DNA of 64,000 nucleotides. It comes from JAPKYZ01 sp033763835. GTDB taxonomy: Bacteria; Acidobacteriota; Terriglobia; Bryobacterales; Bryobacteraceae. The stretch's first letter is position 1; each line of letters begins with the position of its first letter. The stretch covers positions 124,001 through 188,000 of the forward strand of contig JANRJS010000036.1 in NCBI GenBank assembly GCA_033763835.1, written 5' to 3'. The notes under the pieces are model-generated. The model was given only the letters and a program-made list of their open reading frames with translations, ran no database searches and had not been told where the DNA came from. The translations under genes and the position numbers were made by a program. Below are positions 17,247 through 25,340 of this stretch, piece after piece.

Positions 17247-17681
17247 CTAGGAGGATAGCCGCTTAAACTCGCCCGCGGCGAGCCGGCGCACGAAATCGCG
17301 GTCGCCGTCGAGAAAGTCGAGCGTGGGTAATTCGGCGGCGGCGACCCAGGCGATGCTCTCGAACGCGTGGGATTGCGGGTCCCCCGTATAGCCGGCGACG
17401 CGCAAGAAGATCAAGTCGATCGGCGGACGGCCGCCGTAGGAGTACTCGTAGCGAACGACCTCCTCGCCCACTTGTGCGTCGATGCCCAGTTCCTCGCGCA
17501 ACTCACGCTCGAGCGCTTGGCGCGGCGACTCACCCGGTTCCACCTTGCCGCCGGGGAACTCCCACTTCAGCGGATGGGTATCGTTCTTTCGCCGTTGGCC
17601 GGCCAGATACAGGCCGTCTCTTTCGATCAGCGCGGCGACAACGCGAACCCGGGCGGCCAAGTAAGAGAATACAGGTTGCAT
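17247..17681 (-). CDS. NUDIX hydrolase, MutT type
   Basis: 144 residues with a complete Nudix box GGKVEPGESPRQALERELRE...EELGI and the N-terminal VVAALIERDGLYLAGQRR and KWEFPGG typical of MutT/8-oxo-dGTP diphosphatases. It probably removes oxidised nucleotides or related substrates. Its ATG overlaps the ATG of the divergent NifU-like gene in one CATG at 17679-17682, so each gene's promoter must lie inside the other. Confidence 0.88.
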   Translation of the reverse strand: MQPVFSYLAARVRVVAALIERDGLYLAGQRRKNDTHPLKWEFPGGKVEPGESPRQALERELREELGIDAQVGEEVVRYEYSYGGRPPIDLIFLRVAGYTGDPQSHAFESIAWVAAAELPTLDFLDGDRDFVRRLAAGEFKRLSS

Positions 17682-18036
17682 GCATTCCGCTGCGCTGCTC
17701 GACCACTTCGCTCAACCGCGGAACGCCGGAGAACTTGCGCCACCCGCCCTGCGCGTCGATGCCGAGAATCCGGTGTGCGGCGACCGTTTGCGTCTCACCG
17801 CACGGTTCGAGGACGGCATCGTGGCCGAAGCGCGATTCTTGGCGAAAGGCTGCACGGCGTGCGTCGCGATGGGGTCGGCGCTTACGGAATTGCTCACCGG
17901 CCGGTCCCGCGAATCGCTTCGCGAGTTTCGAGTGGAGGAAATCGACGAAGCGCTCGGCGGATTAGCCAACGAATCGAAGCACGTCGCCGTACTGGCTCGC
18001 GACGCGGTTAGAGCGCTGCTAAACGCCGCCGCGTGA
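17680..18036 (+). CDS. IscU/NifU-like Fe-S scaffold family protein with a Cys-to-His change
   Basis: 118 residues. The NifU_N fold is seen: LLDHFAQPRNAGEL near the N-terminus, NPVCGD (C33, D35) and GCTACVAMGSALTELL (C58, plus extra C61). At the position of the third cluster cysteine is His in ESKHVAVLARDAV (H101). Standard IscU and SufU use three Cys and one Asp. The protein may be a variant scaffold or carrier, and no cysteine desulfurase or suf gene is next to it. The start ATG shares CATG with the MutT gene and the 3' end overlaps the convergent epimerase gene by 29 bases. Confidence 0.78.
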   Translation: MHSAALLDHFAQPRNAGELAPPALRVDAENPVCGDRLRLTARFEDGIVAEARFLAKGCTACVAMGSALTELLTGRSRESLREFRVEEIDEALGGLANESKHVAVLARDAVRALLNAAA

Positions 18037-18958
18037 CCAGATCCCGCGCGGCGTCCGGCCAATCGGGAAATCGGAAATCGAACCCGTTTTCGAGCAATCG
18101 CGTCGGCACCACCCGGCGGCTCTTCAAGATCAACTCCGTTTCCGTGCGCAAGAACACGGCGCCGATTTCGAGCATCCATTCCGAGGCGGGCAAACCGAAC
18201 GGGACGCCGGCCGCATGGCGCAGCGCGCGCATGAAATCGCCATTCGGTAGAGGGTTGGGCGAGGCGAGATTGACGACACCGTCCAGTTCCTCGTATTCGA
18301 TCAGGAAGTCGATGGCGCGCAAGAAATCGAGATCGTGAATCCACGATACGAACTGGCGGCCCGATCCATTCGCTCCACCTAGCCCTTTGCGCACCAAGCC
18401 GAGCAACACATCGAACACTCCGCCCGGATCGGGCGACATCGTCATCGCGCTACGCAAGGCGATTTTTCGAGTGCCGGGCGTCGGCGCGGAGAAGAACTCG
18501 CGCTCCCAGGCTTGCGCTACTTCGACGCTGAATCGCCACGTACCTGGCGTGTCCGGTTCTTTGCCGCCAAGCTCGCCAGTCCGCTCGTTCATGGGCTCGA
18601 ACGAGTGCCGGTAAATCGTGGCCGTGCTCGCATTCATCCAGATTCTCGGCGGCCGCGAGCATCGTGCGATCGCCTCGCCTACGGCGCTCGTCGAGCGGAC
18701 TCGCGATTCGAGAATCTCTCGCCGGTTCGCGGCGTTGTAGCGGCAATTGACGCTGCGTCCGGCGAGATTGACCACCACATCCGCGGCTTCAAACGCAGCG
18801 CGCCAGTCGCCTAAGGTCTCGCCGTCCCACGGAACGACGGTCCAAGGAGTCGAAGCGGGGCGACGCGATAAAACGACCACGGAATCTCCGCGTGAGTGAA
18901 AATGGCGAGCCAGCATTTGGCCCACTTGTCCCGATCCGCCTGGCAGAACGATGCGCAC
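18008..18958 (-). CDS. TIGR01777-family epimerase (atypical SDR)
   Basis: 316 residues. The Rossmann motif GGSGQVGQMLARHF at the N-terminus, VVNLAGRSVNCRYN and TIYRHSFEPMNERTGELG in the middle, and a C-terminal DUF1731 domain (ASPNPLPNGDFMRAL, PTRLLENGFDFRFPDW) match the YfcH/SDR39U1 group. It binds NAD(P); its reaction is unknown in any species. Two bases separate it from the deiodinase-like selenoprotein gene on the same strand. Confidence 0.88.
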   Translation of the reverse strand: MRIVLPGGSGQVGQMLARHFHSRGDSVVVLSRRPASTPWTVVPWDGETLGDWRAAFEAADVVVNLAGRSVNCRYNAANRREILESRVRSTSAVGEAIARCSRPPRIWMNASTATIYRHSFEPMNERTGELGGKEPDTPGTWRFSVEVAQAWEREFFSAPTPGTRKIALRSAMTMSPDPGGVFDVLLGLVRKGLGGANGSGRQFVSWIHDLDFLRAIDFLIEYEELDGVVNLASPNPLPNGDFMRALRHAAGVPFGLPASEWMLEIGAVFLRTETELILKSRRVVPTRLLENGFDFRFPDWPDAARDLVTRRRLAAL

Positions 18959-18960
18959 CC

Positions 18961-19656
18961 TTACAGGTTCGCGCGAAGGGCCTGTTCGAGCGGTGGGACT
19001 TTAAAGCCGAAGGGCCCGGGCTTCGTCTTGAACGCCACCCGGCCCGCTTTGTCTATCACGTACAGCCGGTCCGGCCAGCCCGTGTAGGCGCGCTCGGTCG
19101 CGTTGTCGATGGTGTCGAGCAACGCGGGAATCTTGATGTCGAGCTTCCGGACGCAGGCGTCGGCGACCGTCGCGCGTTCGCCGTCGGTGGTGGGCTCGGC
19201 GAAAATTACGTTGTCGCGAAGGTTCGACGGCAACTGCCAACCGTCCGACGAATGCGCTTCCTGGATGTAGATCACGTAGAATGCCGCCCGGTCTTTATAG
19301 TCCGAGTAGAGCTTGTTTAAGGCGGGAACCTCCCGCCGAAATGGCGGTCAAGTGTAGCTGCCGAAAATCAGGACGACGGGCCGAACTCCGCGGTGCTCGG
19401 CCAGTGTGGCGGTGGTGACCCCATCGACGCTCTTGAGCGCAAAATCGGGAGCCGCGTCGCCCGGCGAGAGTTTGCCCGCGCGCGCCGAACTCCACATCGT
19501 CTCGAACGGGAACAGCATCATCGCGGGCATGGGCAGCTTCGCGATGCGGCGCGTAAATACCTCGGGCGGCGCGGTCATCGACGCGTAAATCCAGCCGACG
19601 AACGCAACCCAGGCCAGTGCGAGAAGAGCAAACGCTCGAACGAAGAGTCGCTTCAT
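18961..19656 (-). CDS. Iodothyronine-deiodinase-like selenoprotein, TGA at 19348-19350 read as selenocysteine
   Basis: 231 residues with one in-frame TGA at codon 103. Upstream: an N-terminal membrane anchor (LFVRAFALLALAWVAFVGWIYA), then LSPGDAAPDFALKSVDG and VVLIFGSYT. The TGA follows immediately, then PPFRREVPALNKLYSDYKD, VIYIQEAHSSDGWQ and GWPDRLYVIDKAGRVAFKTK to a normal stop. Animal deiodinases have selenocysteine exactly here (FGSCT-U-P) and the same EAHASDGW motif, so reading through restores the whole thioredoxin-like deiodinase fold (PF00837). A SECIS-like hairpin lies just after the TGA. The ATG overlaps the RNase R stop as ATGA. Homologues in bacteria are probably redox enzymes or dehalogenases, not hormone enzymes. 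Ordinary gene callers would give two fragments, 19348-19656 and 18961-19275. Confidence 0.9.
19321..19350 (-). promoter_or_regulatory. Bacterial SECIS-like element with the UGA codon
   Basis: On the minus strand the UGA (19350-19348) is followed by a 10-base spacer, then a perfect hairpin GGCGGGA-GGT-TCCCGCC (19337-19321). The apical loop begins GG and starts 17 bases after the UGA. Bacterial SECIS elements are hairpins inside the reading frame with a conserved G at the start of the loop about 16-37 bases after UGA, bound by SelB; the E. coli fdhF loop is also GGU-containing. The fit is good; binding is inferred. Confidence 0.8.
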
Positions 19657-21707
19657 TTTTTCTTGCGTTGCGATTCTAACAACTGGAAATACAAGCGGCG
19701 CTCCACCGCATCCACTCGCGCCAGCACAGCCCGCACCTTATCGCCCACCCGGAACTGGCGGCGTGTGCGGCGGCCGACCAGCGCGCGTTGGTTCTCCTGG
19801 TATTCGTACCGGTCGCCCGGCAGCGTATCGGCCAGCACCAATCCCTCAATGAACAGCGCATCGAGCTCGATGAAGAAGCCGTACTTCTGCACCGAAATGA
19901 TGATCGCGTCGAAATCCTCGCCGACGCGGTCGATCATGAATTGCGCCTTTTTCCACTCAACCAACTCGCGTTCGGCCTCCGCGGCGCGGCGCTCGGTGAA
20001 GGAGCAATCGTCGCCCAGCGCGCGCAACTCGTCGATGACGGGACGATCGCGGCCGGTCAAGACACGATGCACGATCAGATCGGGATAACGCCGGATCGGT
20101 GAAGTGAAATGCAGATACGTCGGCGCGGCCAGCGCAAAGTGCCCCACGTTGTCCGCCGCGTATCGCGCTTGTTTGAGCGACCGTAGCATCAGATAGCTAA
20201 GGATGCGCTCCTCGGGCTTGCCCTCGATTTTCGCGATCAGCCGCTGGTAGTGCTTCGACGATACGAGCGGCTTCGAATTGTCGGCGAGGACGACGTCCTT
20301 GCGAATCTTGCGGCCGTCGCGCGTGCGTTGCACCAGATAGTTGCGCTTTACCGGAATCGCGCCGATGCCGAGCGTGGCTCCGAAGCGCACCGCCGCTTCC
20401 TCGAATTCGAGCACGCGCTTCGGGTCCGGCGGTTCGTGAATGCGGAACAGCGTGGCCCAGCCTTGGGATTCGAGGTGGGCCGCCACCGCCTCGTTCGCGG
20501 CCAGCATGAACTCTTCGATCAGGCGGTGCGCGATGTTGCGAGGCGCGCGAATCACGCCGGTCATCGATCCTTCGTCGTCGAATTCGATCAATGGCTCGGG
20601 CAGATCGAAATCGATGGAACCGCGCCGCTCGCGCTTCTTGTTGAGGATCAGCGCGAGATCGCGCATGAGGGCAAACCTCGGCTCGCCGGCTTCGAGGCTC
20701 GCGTTCACGGCGGTGTACGTCATGCGCGCGGAAGAATGGATCACGCTTGGAGTAAAGCGCGCGGCGACCGTCTCGCCCTGATGATCGATCTCAAGTAGCG
20801 CGGAGACGGTCAAGCGGTCGACGCCGGGCTTGAGCGAGCAGATGTCCGTCGATAGCTCGACGGGGAGCATCGGGATCGCTCGGTCCGGGAAGTAGACGCT
20901 GGTCCCGCGATGCTGCGCCTCGCGGTCGATGGCGGAGCCCGGCGTCACGTAATGGCTCACGTCGGCAATGTGCACGTGAAGCAGCCAGTTGCCGTTCTCG
21001 TGCCTGCCGACCCAGACCGCATCGTCGAAATCGCGCGCGGTCTCGCCGTCGATCGTGACGCACGGCTGGTCTCGAAAATCCTCGCGCGCGCGTAAATCGA
21101 TATCGAGCGCGATCCCCCGCGCCTCTTCCAATACCGCTTGTGGAAAGTGGTGCGGCAGGCGATGCTTGCGGATCGTGATCTCGACATCGACGCCGAAGTC
21201 GCCCGGCGCTCCCAGAACCTCGACGACGCGGCCCACGGCGTTCTCCGAATCTTTGTCCGGGTAATCGAGAATCTGCACGTTGACAATGAGCCCGTCGAGT
21301 TCTTCGGGCGACGAGTAGGTTTTCGCCGCAACGCCGACGCGGTCGGCGCTCGCCTCGGCGGGCGGAAGCTCCATGCCCTCGGGAATCTCGATCCATTGCG
21401 ACAGGCGCGTATCGTGCGGCTTCACGAAGCATCCGCGGCGGCGCACCAGAAACTCGCCGACGACGGTCTCGTTGCCGCGCTCGACGACTTTCGCGATCTC
21501 GCCTTCGGCGCGTTGGCCGTAGCGCCGCACGCGGACCAATACGCGGTCGCCGTGCATCGCTTTCGAGGCCTCGCGCGGCGGAATGAAGATGTCGCCGTCG
21601 ACTCCGGTGACGGGCGCCTCCGGCTTGACGAACCCGTAGCCGTCGCGGTGCATGCGCAACTCGCCGCGCGCGTACTTCTGCGAATCGTGCTTGTCGCGTA
21701 TCTTCAA
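19653..21707 (-). CDS. rnr: Ribonuclease R family exoribonuclease
   Basis: 684 residues. A processive 3'-5' RNase for structured RNA. The order is an N-terminal cold-shock/OB part (GELRMHRDGYGFVKPEA), a second CSD, the RNB catalytic domain (TIDGETARDFDDAVWVG with the metal-binding Asp cluster; YSHYVTPGSAID-like region; LAAPTYLHFTSPIRRYPDLIVHR) and a C-terminal S1 domain with the end SQRKKK. The only in-frame start is the TTG at 21707 (a TAG precedes it), or else the internal ATG of MHRDGYGF. It therefore lacks the N-terminal helix-turn-helix of E. coli RNase R. It overlaps the selenoprotein start as ATGA. Confidence 0.93.
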   Translation of the reverse strand: MKIRDKHDSQKYARGELRMHRDGYGFVKPEAPVTGVDGDIFIPPREASKAMHGDRVLVRVRRYGQRAEGEIAKVVERGNETVVGEFLVRRRGCFVKPHDTRLSQWIEIPEGMELPPAEASADRVGVAAKTYSSPEELDGLIVNVQILDYPDKDSENAVGRVVEVLGAPGDFGVDVEITIRKHRLPHHFPQAVLEEARGIALDIDLRAREDFRDQPCVTIDGETARDFDDAVWVGRHENGNWLLHVHIADVSHYVTPGSAIDREAQHRGTSVYFPDRAIPMLPVELSTDICSLKPGVDRLTVSALLEIDHQGETVAARFTPSVIHSSARMTYTAVNASLEAGEPRFALMRDLALILNKKRERRGSIDFDLPEPLIEFDDEGSMTGVIRAPRNIAHRLIEEFMLAANEAVAAHLESQGWATLFRIHEPPDPKRVLEFEEAAVRFGATLGIGAIPVKRNYLVQRTRDGRKIRKDVVLADNSKPLVSSKHYQRLIAKIEGKPEERILSYLMLRSLKQARYAADNVGHFALAAPTYLHFTSPIRRYPDLIVHRVLTGRDRPVIDELRALGDDCSFTERRAAEAERELVEWKKAQFMIDRVGEDFDAIIISVQKYGFFIELDALFIEGLVLADTLPGDRYEYQENQRALVGRRTRRQFRVGDKVRAVLARVDAVERRLYFQLLESQRKKK

Positions 21708-21716
21708 GAGACGGAT

Positions 21717-22199
21717 ATGAAGCTAGCCAGTGTGCGGTTGGAGATTCCGGATGGGGTGAATCTCATTTTGGGGCAGAGCCACTTCATCAAGACGGTGGAA
21801 GACATCTACGAAGCCATTGTGAACACAAACCCCGCCATGAAGTTTGGGGTCGCGTTCAACGAAGCGTCGGGCGCGTGCTTGACGCGCGCGGACGGCAACG
21901 ACGAAGCGCTCAAGAATCTTGCCGTGTATAACGCGTCGCAAGTGGCGGCGGGGCACACGTTCGTAGTTGTCATGCGCAACGGGTTTCCGATCAACGTACT
22001 CGGCCGGATCAAGGACGTGCCGGAAGTGGTGGCCATTTTTTGCGCCACGGCGAATCCCGTCGAAGTCATCGTCGCCGAAACGGAACAGGGGCGCGGCGTT
22101 TTGGGCGTGATCGACGGTTCGAGCCCGAAAGGCGTCGAAGGTCCGGACGGCGTCGAGTGGCGGCACTCGTTCTTGCGCAAGATCGGGTATAAGAAGTGA
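21717..22199 (+). CDS. Adenosine-specific kinase family protein (PF04008-like)
   Basis: 160 residues from the ATG at 21717, 9 bases from the divergent RNase R start. Phrases such as FIKTVEDIYEAIVNTNPAMKFGVAFNEASG, AGHTFVVVMRNGFPINVLG, FCATANPVEVIVAE and RGVLGVIDGSSPKG match the small family first noted in archaea and called adenosine-specific kinase. The cellular role is poorly known. The next gene starts on a GTG that overlaps its TGA (GTGA). Confidence 0.82.
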   Translation: MKLASVRLEIPDGVNLILGQSHFIKTVEDIYEAIVNTNPAMKFGVAFNEASGACLTRADGNDEALKNLAVYNASQVAAGHTFVVVMRNGFPINVLGRIKDVPEVVAIFCATANPVEVIVAETEQGRGVLGVIDGSSPKGVEGPDGVEWRHSFLRKIGYKK

Positions 22200-23164
22200 C
22201 GGTCGCGGAAATCGAAAGCGAGTTGAGCGAGCCGTCGGCAGCGGACCGTGCGGCAATGGCGGCGCTCGAGGGCGACCTGCTCATCCTGGGCGCGGGCGGC
22301 AAGATGGGGCCGACGCTCGCCATGCTTGCGAAGCGCGCGGCGCCGGAAAAGCGGGTGATCGCCGCGTCGCGCTTCGGCTGCCGCGAAACCTTCGAGCGTC
22401 TGGAATCGGCGGGCGTGGAGGCGATCGCCGCCGACTTGCTCGACGAGCGCGATTTGCGCGACCTGCCGGACGCTGAGAACATCGTGTTTCTCGCCGGACA
22501 GAAGTTCGGGACCACGGACAATCCCGGCGCGACCTGGGCGCGCAACGTCGTCTTACCCGCCAAATGTTGCGAGCGGTGGCCGCACTCCCGCTGGTCCGTT
22601 CTTTCGAGCGGAAACATTTATGCGCATACGCGTTTCGGGGCGAATGAGGCGACGCCGCCCGCCCCCGCCGGCGAATATGGGCAGACGGTCCTTGGGCGCG
22701 AACGAATCTTCGAATATTACGGCGCCCATGCCGCCTTCGTGCGCTTGAACTACGCCGTCGAGTACCGCTACGGCGTGCTGCTCGATATCGGGACGGCCGT
22801 GTTCGAGCGGCGTGCCGTCGATTTGACCATGGGCCGCTTCAACTGCATCTGGCAGCGCGATGCGAACTCCATGGCGTTGCGCGCGATCGGCCTGCGAGGT
22901 CCAATCAACGTAACCGGACCGGAAACGTTGAGCGTGCGCACGGTCGCAGAAACGTTTGGGCGTATCTGGGGCGTGGAGCCGAGCTTCACCGGCGTCGAGG
23001 GCGAGTCGGCGTTGCTGAACGATGCATCGCTCGCCATTCGCAAGTTCGGCTATCCGCTCGTAACGCCGCATGAAGCGATCGAACGGATCGCCAAGTGGAT
23101 CGGAATGGGCGGAGAGACGCTCGGCAAGCCGACGTACTTCGGAAACACCGATGGGCGCTATTGA
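22196..23164 (+). CDS. NAD-dependent epimerase/dehydratase family protein
   Basis: 322 residues from a GTG. A Rossmann motif LLILGAGGKMGPTLAML after a ~25-residue N-terminal helix, IVFLAGQKFGTTDNP, WSVLSSGNIYAH (SDR Ser), and a C-terminal epimerase part (GPINVTGPETLSVRTVAETF). The YxxxK motif is not obvious (EYGQTVLGRERIFEYYG), so activity may differ from the usual epimerase. It overlaps the upstream gene by 4 bases and the DapA-family gene by 14 bases, so the three are likely one operon. Confidence 0.8.
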   Translation: MTVAEIESELSEPSAADRAAMAALEGDLLILGAGGKMGPTLAMLAKRAAPEKRVIAASRFGCRETFERLESAGVEAIAADLLDERDLRDLPDAENIVFLAGQKFGTTDNPGATWARNVVLPAKCCERWPHSRWSVLSSGNIYAHTRFGANEATPPAPAGEYGQTVLGRERIFEYYGAHAAFVRLNYAVEYRYGVLLDIGTAVFERRAVDLTMGRFNCIWQRDANSMALRAIGLRGPINVTGPETLSVRTVAETFGRIWGVEPSFTGVEGESALLNDASLAIRKFGYPLVTPHEAIERIAKWIGMGGETLGKPTYFGNTDGRY

Positions 23165-24047
23165 GCTACTCAAGCGCGGCGGCGCGATTCCGGCGCACCC
23201 GCTCGCGCTCGACGCGAATCGCAAGCTCGACGAGCGGCGGCAGGCGGCGCTCACCCGTTACTATCTGGCGGCCGGTGCGATCGGCGTTGCCGTCGGAGTG
23301 CATACGACGCAGTTCGCCATTCGCGACGCCGGGTTGCTGAAGCCGGTTCTCGAACTCGCCCGCCGCGAGATTCCGCGCGACCGCGTCGCTATCGCCGGGG
23401 TGCTGTCGATCGACGATGCGGAGCTCGCGCTCGATCTCGGGTACGACTGCGCGCTCGTGCGTTCGCCGAACGTCGAGTTCGTGCGCCGCGTGGCGAACCT
23501 AATGCCCGTCATGGGCTTCTACCTGCAGCCCGCCGTGGGCGGCGACGTTTTGCCCTACGAGTATTGGCGCGAGTTGTGCGGCATCGAGAATGTTGTTGCC
23601 ATCAAGATCGCGCCGTTCAATCGCTACCAAACCATCGACGTCATCCGCGCGGCGCAAAGCAAAGACATCGCGCTTTACACGGGTAACGACGACGCGATCG
23701 TTTGGGATCTCGAAAGCGAGTGGTGCGTGGGCGGGCTCCTGGGGCACTTCGCCGTTTGGACTCAGACCGCCGTCCGAATGGTGTCTGAACCTTGGCGTTT
23801 CGATCCTTGGCACGTCACCGACTCGAACGCCGCGTTCTTCGACGCGTCCAACGGCTTCCGCGGATGCATCGCCGGAATTCACGAAGTGCTGCGGCGGCAA
23901 GGCTTGCTCGAAGGAATCTGGTGTCTCGATCCGGAGGAAGGCCTAAGTCCGGGTCAATCCCGCGAAATCGACCGTGTGTACGAGGCGTATCCCGAATTAA
24001 ACGACGACGAGTTCGTCGCCGCGAATCTCGATGCGTGGTTGCGATAA
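23151..24047 (+). CDS. Dihydrodipicolinate-synthase-family (DapA/NAL-like) aldolase
   Basis: 298 residues from the ATG at 23151 (MGAIELLKRGGAIPAHPLALD), inside the end of the epimerase gene. It has the N-acetylneuraminate lyase/DHDPS TIM barrel: AAGAIGVAVGVHTTQFAI, DRVAIAGVLSIDDAELALDLG and the Schiff-base lysine in NVVAIKIAPFNRYQ. These enzymes cleave or form 2-keto acids such as keto-deoxy sugar acids. The start reads HPLALD instead of the typical T-PF-DG, suggesting a sugar-acid lyase or a hydroxyproline-type branch, not lysine synthesis. Operon with the epimerase. Confidence 0.82.
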   Translation: MGAIELLKRGGAIPAHPLALDANRKLDERRQAALTRYYLAAGAIGVAVGVHTTQFAIRDAGLLKPVLELARREIPRDRVAIAGVLSIDDAELALDLGYDCALVRSPNVEFVRRVANLMPVMGFYLQPAVGGDVLPYEYWRELCGIENVVAIKIAPFNRYQTIDVIRAAQSKDIALYTGNDDAIVWDLESEWCVGGLLGHFAVWTQTAVRMVSEPWRFDPWHVTDSNAAFFDASNGFRGCIAGIHEVLRRQGLLEGIWCLDPEEGLSPGQSREIDRVYEAYPELNDDEFVAANLDAWLR

Positions 24048-24059
24048 AGTTTGAGGCTT

Positions 24060-25340
24060 ATGGCCGACGAACGTACCTACGGATTCAATACACGCGCGCT
24101 GCACGAGGGCTATTCGCCCGAGCCGACGACGAAGGCGCGCGCGGTGCCGATTTATCAATCGACGTCCTTCGTCTTCGACGATTCGCAGGACGCGGCGGAG
24201 TTGTTCGCGCTCCAAAAGTTCGGCAACATCTACACGCGCATCATGAACCCGACGACCGACGTGCTCGAAAAGCGCGTGGCGTCGCTCGAAGGCGGCGTTG
24301 CCGCGCTCGCCATGTCGTCCGGGCAATCGGCGCAGTTCATCGCGATTTCGTCGTTGATGCAGCCCGGCGACCACATGGTCTCGTCGGCGACTCTCTACGG
24401 CGGTACTTACACGCAATTCGACGTTACTTTCCGGCGCTTCGGCTACGACGTGACGTTCGTCGAACCCGACGACCCCGAGAACTTCCGCAAGGCCATCAAG
24501 CCGAACACCAGGCTGCTTTACGGCGAGACGATCTCGAACCCGCGCGGCAACGTGCTCGACATCGAGCCGGTGGCGAAGATCGCGCACGAGGCGGGCATCC
24601 CGCTGATGATCGACAATACCTTCGCAACTCCCTACGTTTGCCGTCCCATCGATTGGGGCGCGGACATTGTGGTGCACTCGCTGACGAAGTTCATGGGCGG
24701 GCACGGCAACTCAATCGGCGGCGTGATCGTCGACGCGGGCAAATTCGACTGGATGTCCGACAAGTTCCCGATGTTGAGCAAGCCCTCGCCCGCCTACCAC
24801 GGCATGGTGATCGCCGAGGTGTTGCCGCAGATCGCGTTCATCATCAAGTGCCGCGTGGAAGGCCTGCGCGACTTGGGGCCGTGCATGAGCCCGTTCAATG
24901 CGTTCTTGTTTTTGCAGGGGATTGAAACGCTCGGCATGCGCATGGACCGTCACTTGTCGAATGCGAAGGCCGTCGCCGAGTGGCTCGAAAAGCACCCCAA
25001 GGTGAGTTGGGTGAAGTATCCGTCGCTAAGTTCGTCGCCGTACTTCGCGACCGCACAGAAGTACTGTCCGGCGGGCGCGGGCGCCGTGTTCAGCTTTGGA
25101 TTGAAGGCGGGATACGAAGCGGGCAAGAAGTTCGTGGACAGCCTGAAATTGTTCTCGCACCTGGCAAACGTGGGCGACGCCCGGTCTCTGGTAATTCAGC
25201 CCGCCGCGACCACGCACCAGCAACTCAGCGCGGAACAGCAGGCCGCCGCCGGAGTGACGCCGGACATGGTTCGGCTATCGGTCGGGATCGAGGATCTCGA
25301 CGATATTCTCTGGGATCTCGATCAAGCGCTGAGCGCCTAA
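24060..25340 (+). CDS. O-acetyl/O-succinylhomoserine sulfhydrylase (Cys/Met metabolism PLP enzyme)
   Basis: 426 residues from ATG 24060 (MADERTYGFNTRALHEGYSP). The PLP gamma-family pattern is complete: PIYQSTSFVFDDSQDAAELF, YTRIMNPTTDVLEKRVASLEGG, ATLYGGTYTQFD, LMIDNTFATPYVC and the PLP lysine in HSLTKFMGGHGNSIGG. The length and the YARIMNPT-like motif are typical of MetY-type O-acetylhomoserine aminocarboxypropyltransferases, which build homocysteine from sulfide. It is cytoplasmic. The 3' end overlaps the convergent MFS gene by 4 bases. Confidence 0.92.
   Translation: MADERTYGFNTRALHEGYSPEPTTKARAVPIYQSTSFVFDDSQDAAELFALQKFGNIYTRIMNPTTDVLEKRVASLEGGVAALAMSSGQSAQFIAISSLMQPGDHMVSSATLYGGTYTQFDVTFRRFGYDVTFVEPDDPENFRKAIKPNTRLLYGETISNPRGNVLDIEPVAKIAHEAGIPLMIDNTFATPYVCRPIDWGADIVVHSLTKFMGGHGNSIGGVIVDAGKFDWMSDKFPMLSKPSPAYHGMVIAEVLPQIAFIIKCRVEGLRDLGPCMSPFNAFLFLQGIETLGMRMDRHLSNAKAVAEWLEKHPKVSWVKYPSLSSSPYFATAQKYCPAGAGAVFSFGLKAGYEAGKKFVDSLKLFSHLANVGDARSLVIQPAATTHQQLSAEQQAAAGVTPDMVRLSVGIEDLDDILWDLDQALSA

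Noticed and set aside
19348..19350. TGA as an ordinary nonsense mutation or sequencing error
   Set aside because: It falls exactly on the selenocysteine position of the deiodinase family, a SECIS-like hairpin follows at the correct distance, and the frame downstream is intact.
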